Positions 41,602 to 52,383 of a stretch of DNA of 64,000 bases are shown piece after piece (the stretch's first letter is position 1; each line of letters opens with the position of its first letter). The stretch is from positions 1-64,000 of the forward strand of contig VWRR01000002.1 of the NCBI GenBank assembly GCA_013995675.1, in the 5' to 3' direction. This stretch comes from Cyanidiococcus yangmingshanensis (taxonomy: Eukaryota; Rhodophyta; Bangiophyceae; Cyanidiales; Cyanidiaceae). Under the pieces are notes generated by a model. The model was given only the letters and a program-made list of their open reading frames with translations, was not told the origin of the DNA and did no database searches. The position numbers and the translations under genes are program-made.

Positions 41602-44241
41602 ATGGACGTGTTCTTCGACCCGCCGTTGGTCGAGTTCGTTAAGGAGCTTCGTGCACACCGACACGAAGAGTCATCGTTTGTGCAGCTGCAGTTGGAACGA
41701 CTGCGGCGCGAGTGTGAGGATCGCGACTTCGACCGGAAAACGTGGGCTTTGCTGAAGCTGACGCATCTCCAACAGCACCTCCTGGTTGGCGACCTTCCGT
41801 TTGCTGCGTTCCCGATAGTGGAGACTGCCGCTCGACCCGTTCTTTGGCAGAAACGAGTCGGTCTGCTAGCTGCGTCGCTCTCGTTGAACGACCACACACC
41901 AGTGATGTTGCTTCTCGCGAACCAGTTGCGGAAAGACCTCGGTAGCGGTGGTCGGAACGAGCAGGCCCTTGCGCTCGCCGGGGTGGCGGGTTTTGCCTCC
42001 AGGGACCTGGCCGAAGCGTTATGGCCCGATGTGGCGGCGCTTCTTGCGAGCGCTCGACCGTACCTAAGAAAGCGAGCGGTAATCGCCCTCCATCGCTGTA
42101 TTCGCCAGTGTCCTGAGGCTTTGCCGGCGTGCTGGACTCGTTTCGTGGGCCTGTTGGAGGATGCGGATCCCTCAGTGGTTTGTGCGGCGGTGACGATAGC
42201 ACTCGAGGAGATACACACCTATCCGGAGCTCTTTGTCAAAGTGACACCACGCTTTTATCAGCTGTTGAGCCAAGGCGGCAGCAACTGGGTGCTCATCAAG
42301 GTTCTCATGATTCTGGATGCACTCTGCGACCACGAGCCGCGTTTGCCCAGGAAGCTAGCACCACTGGTCGCCAACATGATGGAGGCGACGCGTGCCAAGT
42401 CACTCGTCTTCGAATGTAGTCGCGTTGCTTGCCGCCGTTTGCTCGACCATGAGCAAGTGTTGCATGCCGCCATCAATCACCTCATCGTTTTCCTCCAAGG
42501 ATCCGACCAGAATCTGCGATATTTGGCACTGAACGTTCTTCGAAATATCGGAGAGCATTGTCCAACGATGCTCACGGAGAGACACATAGAACTTGTTGTA
42601 GCGCAGTTGCTGAATAGCGACATCCATATACGCCGAGCTGCACTGCAGCTGCTCACAAGCACAGTTCGAGGTAGGTCCACGTTCCGCTCTTTGGTGAAGA
42701 AACTCGAACCGCTGCTTTGGAGGAGTGACTCGGAATCTGCGGTCGGCGATCATGCGTCCGTAGAAATGCTGCTGTTTCGCCCATTTCTCTTTACGGAGCT
42801 ATGGAACTGCATGCAGGCCGTGTTTCCGGACTGGTCTGCATCGCTCACCGCATCCGACGCAACTTGGCTCCTCGAGGCAATCATCAGTCCTGCACTGACG
42901 AGCACGCCCCCGCTGGATCCAGAAAACCTGGAACGATACGGATTCCTTCTCTGGAAGCTTGTTCGGTTCCATGAGGCTATCTGGGAAGCTGCGCTGGAGT
43001 TGAGTCGACGGGTCGTGGACGGATCCGCAGAGCTATCGGACAAAGTACGGAAGCAGACAGCGCTCCGTACCTGCATTTGGATGCTTGGCGCGCTTTGTGA
43101 ACGAACACGAGGTACAGACGAAGCGTTTAAGGATGTAGATCGATTGGTGGAGCTGCTGCGTCCCGTTGATTCCTCCGATGCTAGGGGAATCGCATCCGAA
43201 CAAATCGCGACCTTGCAGACAACTGCACTGCGGGCATTGATTGCCATCATCCGCCAACGATCTGGCGACTTGTCGCGAGAAACAGTGAAACGCCTTGAAC
43301 AAGTGCTCCCCATGAGTGCGAGCGCTCTAGAGGAGTACACTCGGTTGCGCCGAATATTGCAAGACCGCGAAATGACTCTGAATGGATCTACCCAGCCTTC
43401 ACTACGATTGGCGAGCTCACTGCTGGCTGAGGCTCGCACCCTGCCAGGTTTACAAGAGGTCGAGCTTGCTGAACCCTGGTTGCATCCTGCTGACTGGTCG
43501 AAGAGTCAGCAGCAACAGCAGCAAATACCCGCGAATGGCGAGAGCGACCTCCTGTTGCCAGTGGCCGAGCCGCCCAAAATGAAGACTGCATTCCGAGCAG
43601 ACACCGCGGAGCAACCGACGCGCACGCCAATGACGCCAACAATACCAACGTTTGATGGTCAAGATAACGAATTAGGTCTATGGCCGAAGAGCGGAAACGC
43701 CCGCATCGCAGCATCGACCAACGAGACAGCGTCGGGAGCGGGGTCCTCAGCGGGACCAACCTCGGAGCCCGGACGACTCATCTTTTATCTCAATGAGACC
43801 GAGACGAGCAATCATCCCGACGGCAAGCTTCTCCTAGAATCCGTCCATCCCGAGGCAGCGAGCAACCATTCGGCTCTTGCATGGTCGTCGACCCCGTCTA
43901 TTGGTCCAATAGAGACGCCTGTTACCAGCTTTGGCGACCATTATCGTAACAATAGTCGCGCTGCCCCAGAGAGTGACTCTCTGATTCGGTTCGACGTCCC
44001 GTATGCAGAAATTGGTCCAAGACGGTCCGCCCTCTTCAGCGAAACCAGAGAACGCGGAGACGTATCCCACGACCATGATCTCAGCGATAACGGTGGACAC
44101 CACGAGGGCGTCGGACGCATCCTCTCCGACCAGCCAGGTACGAGCAGCAGCAGCACCACAAAGACAACAGGAGACCTCGTCGGAGTCTTTGCTACTATAG
44201 TTTGGGGAGCACGCTCACGAAACGAGCTGCGCATTGGTTGA
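41602..44241 (+). CDS. AP-3 adaptor complex delta subunit
   Basis: AP-3 sorts cargo from endosomes or Golgi to vacuoles and lysosome-like organelles; delta is one of its two large subunits. In the 879-residue product, residues about 1-420 form the adaptin trunk of HEAT-like helices. Typical delta motifs are FVKELRAHRHEESSF, LLKLTHLQQHLLVGDLPFAAF, VGLLAASLSL and RPYLRKRAVIAL. NWVLIKVLMILDALCDHEPRLPRKL is the most diagnostic. The helical part goes on to about 620. The remaining tail is Ser/Thr/Gln-rich, with QQQQQ near 635, and corresponds to the hinge; I see no clear ear domain. The first ATG is close to the conserved start of the trunk. The gene is intact despite its length. Confidence 0.9.
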   Translation: MDVFFDPPLVEFVKELRAHRHEESSFVQLQLERLRRECEDRDFDRKTWALLKLTHLQQHLLVGDLPFAAFPIVETAARPVLWQKRVGLLAASLSLNDHTPVMLLLANQLRKDLGSGGRNEQALALAGVAGFASRDLAEALWPDVAALLASARPYLRKRAVIALHRCIRQCPEALPACWTRFVGLLEDADPSVVCAAVTIALEEIHTYPELFVKVTPRFYQLLSQGGSNWVLIKVLMILDALCDHEPRLPRKLAPLVANMMEATRAKSLVFECSRVACRRLLDHEQVLHAAINHLIVFLQGSDQNLRYLALNVLRNIGEHCPTMLTERHIELVVAQLLNSDIHIRRAALQLLTSTVRGRSTFRSLVKKLEPLLWRSDSESAVGDHASVEMLLFRPFLFTELWNCMQAVFPDWSASLTASDATWLLEAIISPALTSTPPLDPENLERYGFLLWKLVRFHEAIWEAALELSRRVVDGSAELSDKVRKQTALRTCIWMLGALCERTRGTDEAFKDVDRLVELLRPVDSSDARGIASEQIATLQTTALRALIAIIRQRSGDLSRETVKRLEQVLPMSASALEEYTRLRRILQDREMTLNGSTQPSLRLASSLLAEARTLPGLQEVELAEPWLHPADWSKSQQQQQQIPANGESDLLLPVAEPPKMKTAFRADTAEQPTRTPMTPTIPTFDGQDNELGLWPKSGNARIAASTNETASGAGSSAGPTSEPGRLIFYLNETETSNHPDGKLLLESVHPEAASNHSALAWSSTPSIGPIETPVTSFGDHYRNNSRAAPESDSLIRFDVPYAEIGPRRSALFSETRERGDVSHDHDLSDNGGHHEGVGRILSDQPGTSSSSTTKTTGDLVGVFATIVWGARSRNELRIG

Positions 44242-44764
44242 TGGATGAGCGGGTCCATTTCGCATCGTTTGGTTCAGAGACGAATAACCAGTTGCTTTCA
44301 TCATTGTTGCACACATGGCGTGAGACCAGAGGCGGCAACAGAATCGATCGTCGTCACCGCTGGCTATGCCAGTCGGCTTACTCGATGGTCTCTCTGCTGG
44401 CCTTGGAAGCTTCTGAAATAGTCTGCATCGACATGAAGTATAGCCGCAACATCGCTCACAAGTTACTCGCTGGCGAGTTTCTTTGTGATCAAAGCCCCGG
44501 GGATGTTTTCAGTGATTCCCGGTACAGTGAATTCGCCGAGACGCTGGTAACATCAGCGCGTCTACGCGAATACACCCTTGCCTTTCGCTATCGGAGCATG
44601 ACCTGGTCAACAACGGAGAAGCGAGTGCAACCGCTGGTCGCCTTCGGTCCCAGTGAATACAGGCTGCTCGAATCGTACAACCCCGGGGTCACGCAGCGGA
44701 GCCAGTGCCAACAACTTGTCGATCAAGTCACGAAAACGTGCTCCTGTCGAGATAACGCACCAAC
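44242..44764. other. Intergenic region
   Basis: This 520-base stretch lies between two plus-strand genes. A 188-codon frame overlapping the AP-3 end (44202-44768) has no family features. Confidence 0.4.
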
Positions 44765-46487
44765 TTGAAGTCATCTGTTGACGGCTGGTGCTCAGCCAGC
44801 TCGGTTCGGGAGGCGGCGGCTGCTCCAAAGTCTCGTGTCGAGCCGCACCACGCACTAGTTACGTTCACGCTTTTTCGTGCCTGCCTGGGGCATGTTTCTG
44901 ACGGATTACAGCTCTCCAAGAGCCGCTATCGGGCCCGAGCGCATTGTAAACATCAACAGTCGCGATCGCTTTGGGACACGCTCGCTTCGAGTGAGGAGCA
45001 CGCCCGCGAGGCACGTTTTCTACAAGCGCTGCAAGGGTGTCGTCAGCACATTCGTGCTCCGTTCTGTTGTCCTGGACACCATGGAGTTCCAGGGAGGCAC
45101 TGGCCACCTTTTGAGGCACTGCTTACTCAGGAACGTGAGGCACTTTTAACGCACGACCTCGCGGAACAACCGGAACTGGACAACCTCCAGCAACCGTCCG
45201 GCGTACTGCTCGAGGCCCAGGAACGAGCAGCTGCCGTCTATGAAACAGCACGCACGTTTTTTCTCGTTAATGGGTCAACGAGCGGTATCCTAGCCGCACT
45301 GTTGGCAGCCTGTAGTCAGCGAGCAACGGACCCGAGTCATTGCTACGCACTGATACCCCGCAACGCTCACCAGTCTGTGTTTCATGCACTGGCACTGACC
45401 GGTCTTCATCCAGTGTACCTGTCACCTCGATGCGCTGATGCTCGATACCAGATCATCGGACCCGTAGAGACTACGACCGTTGAGGCGGCACTTGCAGCGC
45501 TTGCACCACGAGTCGCTGTGGTTGTGCTGACTTCACCGACTTATCATGGCCATGTGGGTGATGTGTCGAGAATCGCGACGCTATGTCGTCAGTACGGAGC
45601 ACTGTTGGTTGTCGACGAGGCCCATGGCGCTCATCTGGGTTTGTATCCACAGCTGCCACCAAGCGCTCGACAACTGGGTGCAGACCTAGTGGTGCAGTCA
45701 ACTCACAAGACCTTGTTGGCGCTCACTCAGGCAGCCATGCTTCACGTTCCGTTTGGATCACAGGTAGCGCCGGAAGCGGTCGCTGATGCGGTGCGCATGG
45801 TTTCCAGCACCTCTCCGAATGCAGTGGCTCTTGGCGAGTCTTGAGGCAACTATATCTGCACTGGAAGATGTGCGTTGGAGAACAAACTGGTTTGAAAGAG
45901 CTTGCTCAGTGGCAAACGATATCCGAAACGCCCTCCCGATCCTGCCAAATGATGATATGACACGGTTCTGTCTGCTTTTACCAGATGATGTCGATGGCTT
46001 GCTATTTGATTCCTTTCTGATCGAGCAGTACGGTGTGTATATGGAGCTTGCGGCCAAGGCCCATAGTACCGGCATTGTGACCGGAGCGAATGACGCCACC
46101 CATGTTGCGGTCCTGGTGGAGGCGTTCCAGGCGCTCGTCGCGGATCCACGCCTTCGGGGTACCCGTTCAGCTTCCGATGGGTGCAATTTCCAGCTGCAAG
46201 AAGCTCCTTCGGGGTTTCACGTCGCGGACTGTTCACTTCGAGCGGTTCTCTACCGGCGTCGACAATGGCGTCCGTTGCAGAATGCTGCCGGGGCGATCGC
46301 AGCGGCAGCGCTCAGCCCGTACCCACCGGGTATTCCTTGGGTCGCCCCTGGGGAGCGTATCTCGTCCATGGTAGTTGCGTCTCTGCTAGAGGCGTATCGG
46401 GCGGGTTGTGCTATCTCGGGACTGCACGGTGCCGAGCTGCTCGTGGCGGTGGTCGACGACGAGGCGAATGCAGTGCGCGGCTGCTGA
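44765..46487 (+). CDS. Bacterial-type Orn/Lys/Arg decarboxylase, one frame change
   Basis: These PLP enzymes decarboxylate ornithine, lysine or arginine, a route to polyamines or cadaverine. The first frame (to 45844) has about 80 presequence-like residues, then FCCPGHHGVPG. The core has NGSTSGILAALLAAC, the PLP-binding VVDEAHGAHLG (Asp284, His287) and the Schiff-base Lys315 in VQSTHKTLLALTQAAMLH. It reaches MVSSTSPNA and the match then moves one base on, with WLLASLEATISALE. Skipping one base at about 45824 gives the family spacing STSPxxxLLASLE exactly. The second part (to 46487) carries the C-terminal domain with YPPGIPWVAPGE. The joined product is about 573 residues. This aspartate-aminotransferase-fold type is bacterial or cyanobacterial, distinct from eukaryotic ODC; plastid location is an inference. 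Substrate cannot be told. Confidence 0.88.
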
Positions 46488-47328
46488 GCTGCTTGTTCAG
46501 CGTCCGCGAGATGCAGAATCCGAAACCGCTTGTCTCTATGGACTCTTTCCGGATCGGATAATTCGCTGCTGGCACAGCATGACGAGCGTTGCGCATCGGG
46601 TGATGCCGCGACACCAACGACAGTCTTCAGGCTGGGCTGCTGCCACGCTATATCGATTGGTGCTCAAGGGTCCGCGCTGCCACGATATCAGTCGTTCGAT
46701 TCCAGCATGACTCTGCTTCATCGGGCCAGAACAGGTACCCAATCACGAGTTGATACGCTTGATTTACCAATGCGCCCAAACGTAGCGCAGGGTTTCCAAA
46801 CCCAACGATGCGTCTGAGCAAGGGTGTTGTAACCGTTTTCGTCTAGCATTAGGCACGCTTCTCCGAATTGACAATGGCGAGCGAGCTGCACAGAATCCAC
46901 TGCAGCGCCAAGCCCACGGCACGGCGTTCCGCCAATGCGACGTCGATGGTGAATCGACCGCGTCTCCTTGAGTGCCAAACACCAGCGGCTCTGTTCAGAA
47001 TCGTCGTATGCTCGAAACGGTTAGCGTGATCTTTTCGAACGAACATCGATCGGGTGCCTGAACAGTGTCCTCTGGCAACAACGAGAGCAGCATGCTTGTC
47101 ACCGAATGGAGACGGCACGCTGGCCTCGATGCGCCCCAGATGACAGAGGCGTGCCTCCATTGGCGTCACCGTAACGAGGCCGTTGCAGAAACACTTGCAT
47201 CACGCTGGACTCGTTTGTGCAAAGCAACAGCAGCAGCACTGCAGGCTCTAAAGCAAGAGCAGATCAGTCATATTTGTGCAGTCATATGGAGAAAAACGGT
47301 GTCTTCATTGACCAGAGCGCAATCGCGA
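46488..47328. other. Convergent intergenic region
   Basis: No gene is supported in the 840 bases between the decarboxylase and GALT 3' ends. Confidence 0.4.
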
Positions 47329-48418
47329 TCAGCCACTCCTCGTTCTGTAGTGACGCTCGGGCAGACTGCGCAGCCGATCAGCTGCTTGCTCGGCGGTCAA
47401 GTCCCGTTGGGACTCTGCCAGCATCTCAAAACCGACCATAAACTTGCGAACTGTTGCGCTCCTCAACAGTGGCGGATAGAAATGGATATGGAAAACAAGA
47501 CCAGATTGTTCAGCTGCGGTCCCGTTTCGCACTGGCGCCTGGTGCAGCCCCATGCTATAAGGAAAGCTGGTCTGGAAGAGATTATCGTAACGGGCAGCCA
47601 CTCTCCGCAGGATATCGGCCAAATCGTTCTTCTGTGACGCATTCATGTCCAAAAGCGACTGAAATGAGACCGTCGGCAGGACCATAATCTCAAATGGCCA
47701 CACTGCCCAGAACGGGACGAGGGCCACAAAAGTCGTATTCCGACAAACGATTCGCTCATCCGGCCGTTGCAGCTCCGCTTCGACATAGTCGAGGAAGCAA
47801 CGCTCGCCCGGTGGCCGAAAAGTACGACGCTTGTTGGCGTAGTTCGGCGGCCACCTCGTTCGGAATGAACGACGAGGCCCATATCTGGCCATGCGGGTGT
47901 GGATTGCTGCAGCCCATCGCAGAGCCTTTGTTCTCGAAGATCTGCACGTGCTGAACTTCAGGCATTGCCGCCAGTTCAGTGTACTGCTGTTGCCACGTAT
48001 CGACTACCCGGCAAATCTCCGCTTGGGTCATTTCCGCGAGCGTCAGATCGTGTCGAGGCGAGAAGCACACCACGCGACACGTGCCGCGTACCGCTCGCGC
48101 CTGAAACAGAGGTTTGTCCATCACCGAGTCTCCGTCGGCATCAGGCGCATCCACAGGTGTGTCCAAAAGCAAGGCCGGAAAATCATTCGTGAAGACGAAC
48201 GTGCTCTCGTAGCGAGGGTTATGCTCTGCACCGCCAGCTCGAGCGTTTCCCGGACAGAGGTAGCACGCTGGGTCGTAGCGAGGACGTTCTTCGCCGGGAA
48301 CCGTCTCTTGAGCACCCTGCCAGGGTCGCTTTGCCCTATGTGGCGAGCATAGAACCCACTCTCCTTTCAGGGGGTTGTAACGCCGGTGTGGATGCTCCGT
48401 AAAGTTGAAGGACGGCAT
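47329..48418 (-). CDS. Galactose-1-phosphate uridylyltransferase (GALT), one frame change
   Basis: GALT swaps UMP between UDP-glucose and galactose 1-phosphate in the Leloir pathway. I prefer the start at 48418 ([17 protein letters not shown]); the frame is open to 48571. The first frame shows [36 protein letters not shown] and the active-site motif [13 protein letters not shown] with nucleophile His176. After TGRALLP the match moves one base on, to [37 protein letters not shown], then [22 protein letters not shown] and [12 protein letters not shown]. Skipping one base at about 47791 restores the family spacing (compare GRCLLCDYVKLEL of yeast). The joined product would be about 362 residues, the usual size. 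Error, frameshift or lesion cannot be separated from the sequence alone. Confidence 0.92.
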
Positions 48419-49804
48419 GAGTCCGAGCGTGCGTATTAGCCATAGGTGAGCGATCCGCGTCTCGAGGTGGTCGTGCCGGCGCGTCCCCGGGAGCGACTCC
48501 CAGAACCACAACCGAGCGTAATTCCGCAGCGCACCGGCCAGTCGAGATGCGTTCTTCGCAGCGCCTGACATGGTCTCGTGAAACTTGCCGCAACGGAGAC
48601 GGTTTCAGATGTTCCATGCAGAGCCCCACATCCATGGACAAGGTAGCGTGTGCCCATCGGGGCAAGAACGGCCTGTTGATCCAGAGTGTGCGACACAGAG
48701 CATTACCGCTACGTTCGATTCTGCATTCTGCGTCCGTTCACGAAGCAGCGGACGTTTATCGGAACCAAGTGCGGTCCGTTGATTCAGAGTGCACATTCTA
48801 GAGTATCTACCGCACGCCCCAGGCACGTCTGCGCCAGGCAGACCATACGCAGAGGCATCGACGCTCAACGAGTCGGTGCTTGAACGAGGCATACCTGCCA
48901 AGGACCCATTTCTTCTGAAAGCATGCGCTGATGACATCCGCTGAATACGATATTCCATAGTCGACATCCATCCATTCGAGCGACACCTCCTGCTGCCCAT
49001 GATCAGCGCGCAGAGGCCTGGTCCCGAACCAATCTGTTCACGGATTCTAGATTCGGTGCCTCTTGGATTCGATCGAGAACCCAAGCGGTCTACAAATGCC
49101 TCGACGAGCAACCTGCTCGTCCTCAACACGAACATGCTGACCACAAAAGAGACAAGAAAACATCCTCGCATCCCTTTGTTCCGTTGTGGGGTAGAACGCC
49201 ACGAAAGCGATCGAAAGTCTCTCATGTATCATGATGTAGTCTAACACGTAAATGATGCAAGCCAACACGCATCTTCTACGACGACACGCAAACAATAGTC
49301 GACAAGACGCACGCCAGATCATGATACGCAACTGATATGGGACAACATGGACTTAACCCACATTCGCGTAAAACAACACGCATTCTTGAGCGCGACACGC
49401 ATTCATGTTGGTTAGGCGGCCGTATGCGTGCTGGGTCCATCGCCCCTGGCGCGGCGTCGCGACTGCCAGCGATCCATCGATGCGAGGCGAACCACGACGA
49501 CCGCGTCCGGCCACATCGTTCGTTACTGGGCGCGAGGGCGCCGCCGGTCGTTGGGCCGCACGCGCGAGCGCATGCGCGCACGAGATCGCTGCGCCCTCGG
49601 CAGCTGCACCGACGCCTGCGCCTTGCGCGAGCACGCAAACGGCCAAATGATGGCTGCGGCGCACGCTTCGACTCGTCGATCATTCGGTGCGTACAGTGCC
49701 GCACTGTATCTGAGACGCTTTTCATAGCGACTGTATACGCAGCGTTGCGAACGACAGCTTGGTAAAGTTTAGTTTCGTCGAGCGCTTGATCAATCGAATC
49801 CTAC
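48419..49804. other. 1.4-kb divergent region
   Basis: Upstream regions of GALT and the small plus-strand gene at 49805. The part 49430-49650 is markedly GC-rich, with long open frames on both strands that I read as a composition effect. No gene is supported. Confidence 0.4.
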
Positions 49805-50278
49805 ATGGCTTTTATATCTGCAGCGAGTGTTTATAAGGGGCGTGTCGGTGCACCGAGGCGGTCGTCAGGACGACCGAACGCGCTAAGCGTCCGTCTCGCT
49901 GTCGCTGTGTACCTGAAGAAACTCAAGTGGAGTGAGCACGAGGATCGGACTGCATACCAGGCGCTTCCGGCGACATGGAAGGGTGAGTTTGGCTCCTATT
50001 CTCCGCTCGATGAGCGGGCGACTGAAACCAATGTGCCTGTGAAGAGCGAGGTCTTCGGACAGGCGTATGAAGCTCCTGTTGCGCTGGAGCTTCGCGCGGA
50101 AGACGAAGAGGCGTTTCGACAGTTCCAAGCACAGATGCGCGAAGAGCGGTCAGCCGAGTTGCAAGCACAACAACAGCGTCGGGCGGCAGTCGGGGATAAC
50201 CCAGCAATCATGAGCAATATGCGGGTGGACGCCATCTATACGCAACCGTGTGTGGAGTACTGGAGTAACCGGGCGTGA
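49805..50278 (+). CDS. Unrecognised small protein, 157 aa, transit-peptide-like N-terminus
   Basis: The product begins MAFISAASVYKGRVGAPRRSSGRPNA cut here into a Phe-containing, Ser/Arg-rich leader, which resembles red algal plastid transit peptides with their early Phe. Then comes LSVRLAVAVYLKKLKW, a short possible amphipathic helix. The rest is acidic and polar, with a helical Glu/Gln/Arg-rich stretch at about 95-125 (EDEEAFRQFQAQMREERSAE). No family is recognised. It would suit a small subunit or accessory factor of an organelle complex, which is inference only. Confidence 0.5.
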   Translation: MAFISAASVYKGRVGAPRRSSGRPNALSVRLAVAVYLKKLKWSEHEDRTAYQALPATWKGEFGSYSPLDERATETNVPVKSEVFGQAYEAPVALELRAEDEEAFRQFQAQMREERSAELQAQQQRRAAVGDNPAIMSNMRVDAIYTQPCVEYWSNRA

Positions 50279-51352
50279 AGTAGGAAACTCGGTCTGAAGC
50301 AGCATGGCCAGCATGCATGATTTGTGGAAACCAGAAATAGCGCGCGTATACCGTTCGACCTAAAACCTGCAGAATCTGTTCCTCGGGGCGCATCCGTTTC
50401 GTTCTGAAATGCTGTCGCGGATCGTCAGCACGCTCCTCCGGTTTCTTCATGTCCGGGTCGCAACAACATCGACCATAATGTTTGCCTCGGGTACGCAAAC
50501 ATAGGCCGTATTGTCCTCCGAGTAAACGAGCGTGTTTGTGGCCAGACTGGAGGCAGCGATTCCTTTCCCAGGCCGATGTTTCGTGCTCGAGCACATCGTC
50601 GAGGCCCACAGGTACATTCCATGATACACATCCCAGGCCGTCTAGGATAACCCGTCGCCCAGCCTCATCGTATAGGAGACGACTATCGCCCCAGTAGTAA
50701 CCACAGAAACAGACTGCTGGAGAGCGTGTCGCCGGCGAACAAGAACGCGCGACGCTCGCGTATACCATTATCGCCAACGACAGTTCCCATCGGTATCGCG
50801 TTCGGAGGATACCAGCACGCAGACAATCTCGCCTCGCCGTTATCAACCGCTCCAGCTACTCAACCGCACACCGACATCCAAGGCGACCATCTCAAACGAT
50901 ACGAGATGTTCGAGCCATGTCTCGCTTGCTTACCCGCCACCGCATCTGATCACGAAGCAGATTGCGCTGAGCGGCTCGCGGTGCATGCGTCCGCAGGCAC
51001 TGTCCGCCTCGGGCGCGTCGCCCAGAGCGCAAATCCGTCCGGTCCAGAAACGTACGGTCAGGAGCGCACAACGACCTCGTGCGGTCCGTATCGATCAAAC
51101 CGCCACCATCTTGCTCGTTTTCGCGGTCCCCGCTGCTCGCGTCGTCGAGACATCCATCCCCACGGGGCCAAAGACCGCGTGCACGGCGATCGAAGACCCG
51201 TTGCGTGCGCGGGCCCGCCAATTCGGGATGGATGGCGTTCGGGACAGCGTCTGGATCGGACGGCGGCATGGCCTGGTCGAACGCCCGCATCGTATCCATA
51301 TGTGTCGACGCTCATCGGCTCGGCTTGTCTGCGTGCGCTCTCTCCAAGTACC
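50279..51352. other. Intergenic region
   Basis: No gene is supported in this 1.1-kb stretch. The frame of the next gene is open upstream from 50726, but the product there looks random and precedes a clear signal peptide, so I treat it as upstream DNA. Confidence 0.4.
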
Positions 51353-51916
51353 ATGAACAAGTTACTTCCTCGTATTGCGAGTGTGATTATTTTATTGGTG
51401 TGGGTTTCGAGTTTTTGGAGTGTACAGGCCGTGACGAGTCCTTGGCTACGTTCAGCGCGAGTGACGAACGCATATACGCTTCCTGTTGAGGTACGGGTTA
51501 CGTACGGTCGTTACAGTGCTAGTGCGAATGTCTCCAGTCGCCAAATGACGAGTGCGATTGTTGTTTTTCCAGGTGATTCGGCTTTGTTTGGGGATGCCTC
51601 TGTGCAGTTGCGGGAGCCGGAGGTGGTTACAGCGCTTCTTGGTGGCGCGTCCGGTACTTGCGCTCAGCTGACGTTGCCGATTGATACGGTTTTGGCGTGT
51701 GCGTTTCCGTCCAATGATACGAGTATACCTTATTCATATCCGGAAAGCTGCACATCAATGGACGCACCGTTCGCCTCTGGGAACGAATCCGGTGGTAGCT
51801 TCCTTGTGCTGCCAGCATCGGTGAGTAGCTCGTCCAGTGCCGCGCCAGTGACGCTGGCCTACGAGGGCGGCGAGCCTGCCGATGGGACGCTTGTCTCCAG
51901 TGACTGTGGTCCGTGA
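51353..51916 (+). CDS. Small secreted Ser-rich protein, 187 aa, unrecognised
   Basis: I chose the ATG at 51353 because it begins a textbook signal peptide: basic MNKLLPR, the hydrophobic core IASVIILLVWVSSFW, then SVQA as a likely cleavage site. The mature part of about 160 residues has a beta-rich look (VEVRVTYGRYSASANVSS, QMTSAIVVFPGDSALFG). It has a few Cys that may pair, potential N-glycosylation sites (NVSS, NDTS, NESG) and a Ser-rich C-terminus. No GPI signal or membrane segment is seen. Codons use more T and G in third position than neighbouring genes by eye. It may be an extracellular or wall protein. Confidence 0.65.
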   Translation: MNKLLPRIASVIILLVWVSSFWSVQAVTSPWLRSARVTNAYTLPVEVRVTYGRYSASANVSSRQMTSAIVVFPGDSALFGDASVQLREPEVVTALLGGASGTCAQLTLPIDTVLACAFPSNDTSIPYSYPESCTSMDAPFASGNESGGSFLVLPASVSSSSSAAPVTLAYEGGEPADGTLVSSDCGP

Positions 51917-52383
51917 ACGGCAGCGTCATCGTGACCACAGCAGGAAGAAGCAATCAGGGATCAGGGGTGGCGTAGGTATCAGTGAGTCGAGGAATACTCT
52001 ATCAGCACAGTGACCTGTCGTGTCCGCGGAGCTGGGATGGCCAGCCAGCGAATGTGTGTTTGATGATGATTCTAGTGCAGCTCGTCTGCGCAGACTAAAC
52101 TGGGAACAGAGGAACACCATCTCTGTGACAAGATATGCATGAACGATTGGCATTGTTCCACATGCGCTTGACACGACTCCTGGTCGCTATCCGCACGACA
52201 CCAGCTAGGGGAAATGCTGAACAAGTCACTTGAGCCGCGACGTATTCGTGAACCTTTCGTTGTCACCACCGTAGAGAAACCCAATTCATCGTATTCATTT
52301 GTAAAAAGCATATGGGATCCTTTCAAACCATTGGTTTACACGGAATGTGAATGTGATCGGCAACAGAGCCCGATCGAGTGAAC
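51917..52383. other. Convergent intergenic spacer
   Basis: No gene is supported in the 470 bases between the secreted-protein gene (+) and the folylpolyglutamate synthase gene (-). Confidence 0.4.

Noticed and set aside
44202-44768. A 188-codon frame between AP-3 delta and the decarboxylase
   Set aside because: It overlaps the AP-3 end in another frame and shows no family features.
49276-49765. Long open frames on both strands in a GC-rich block
   Set aside because: Arg/Ala-rich on both strands, as expected when high GC removes stop codons.
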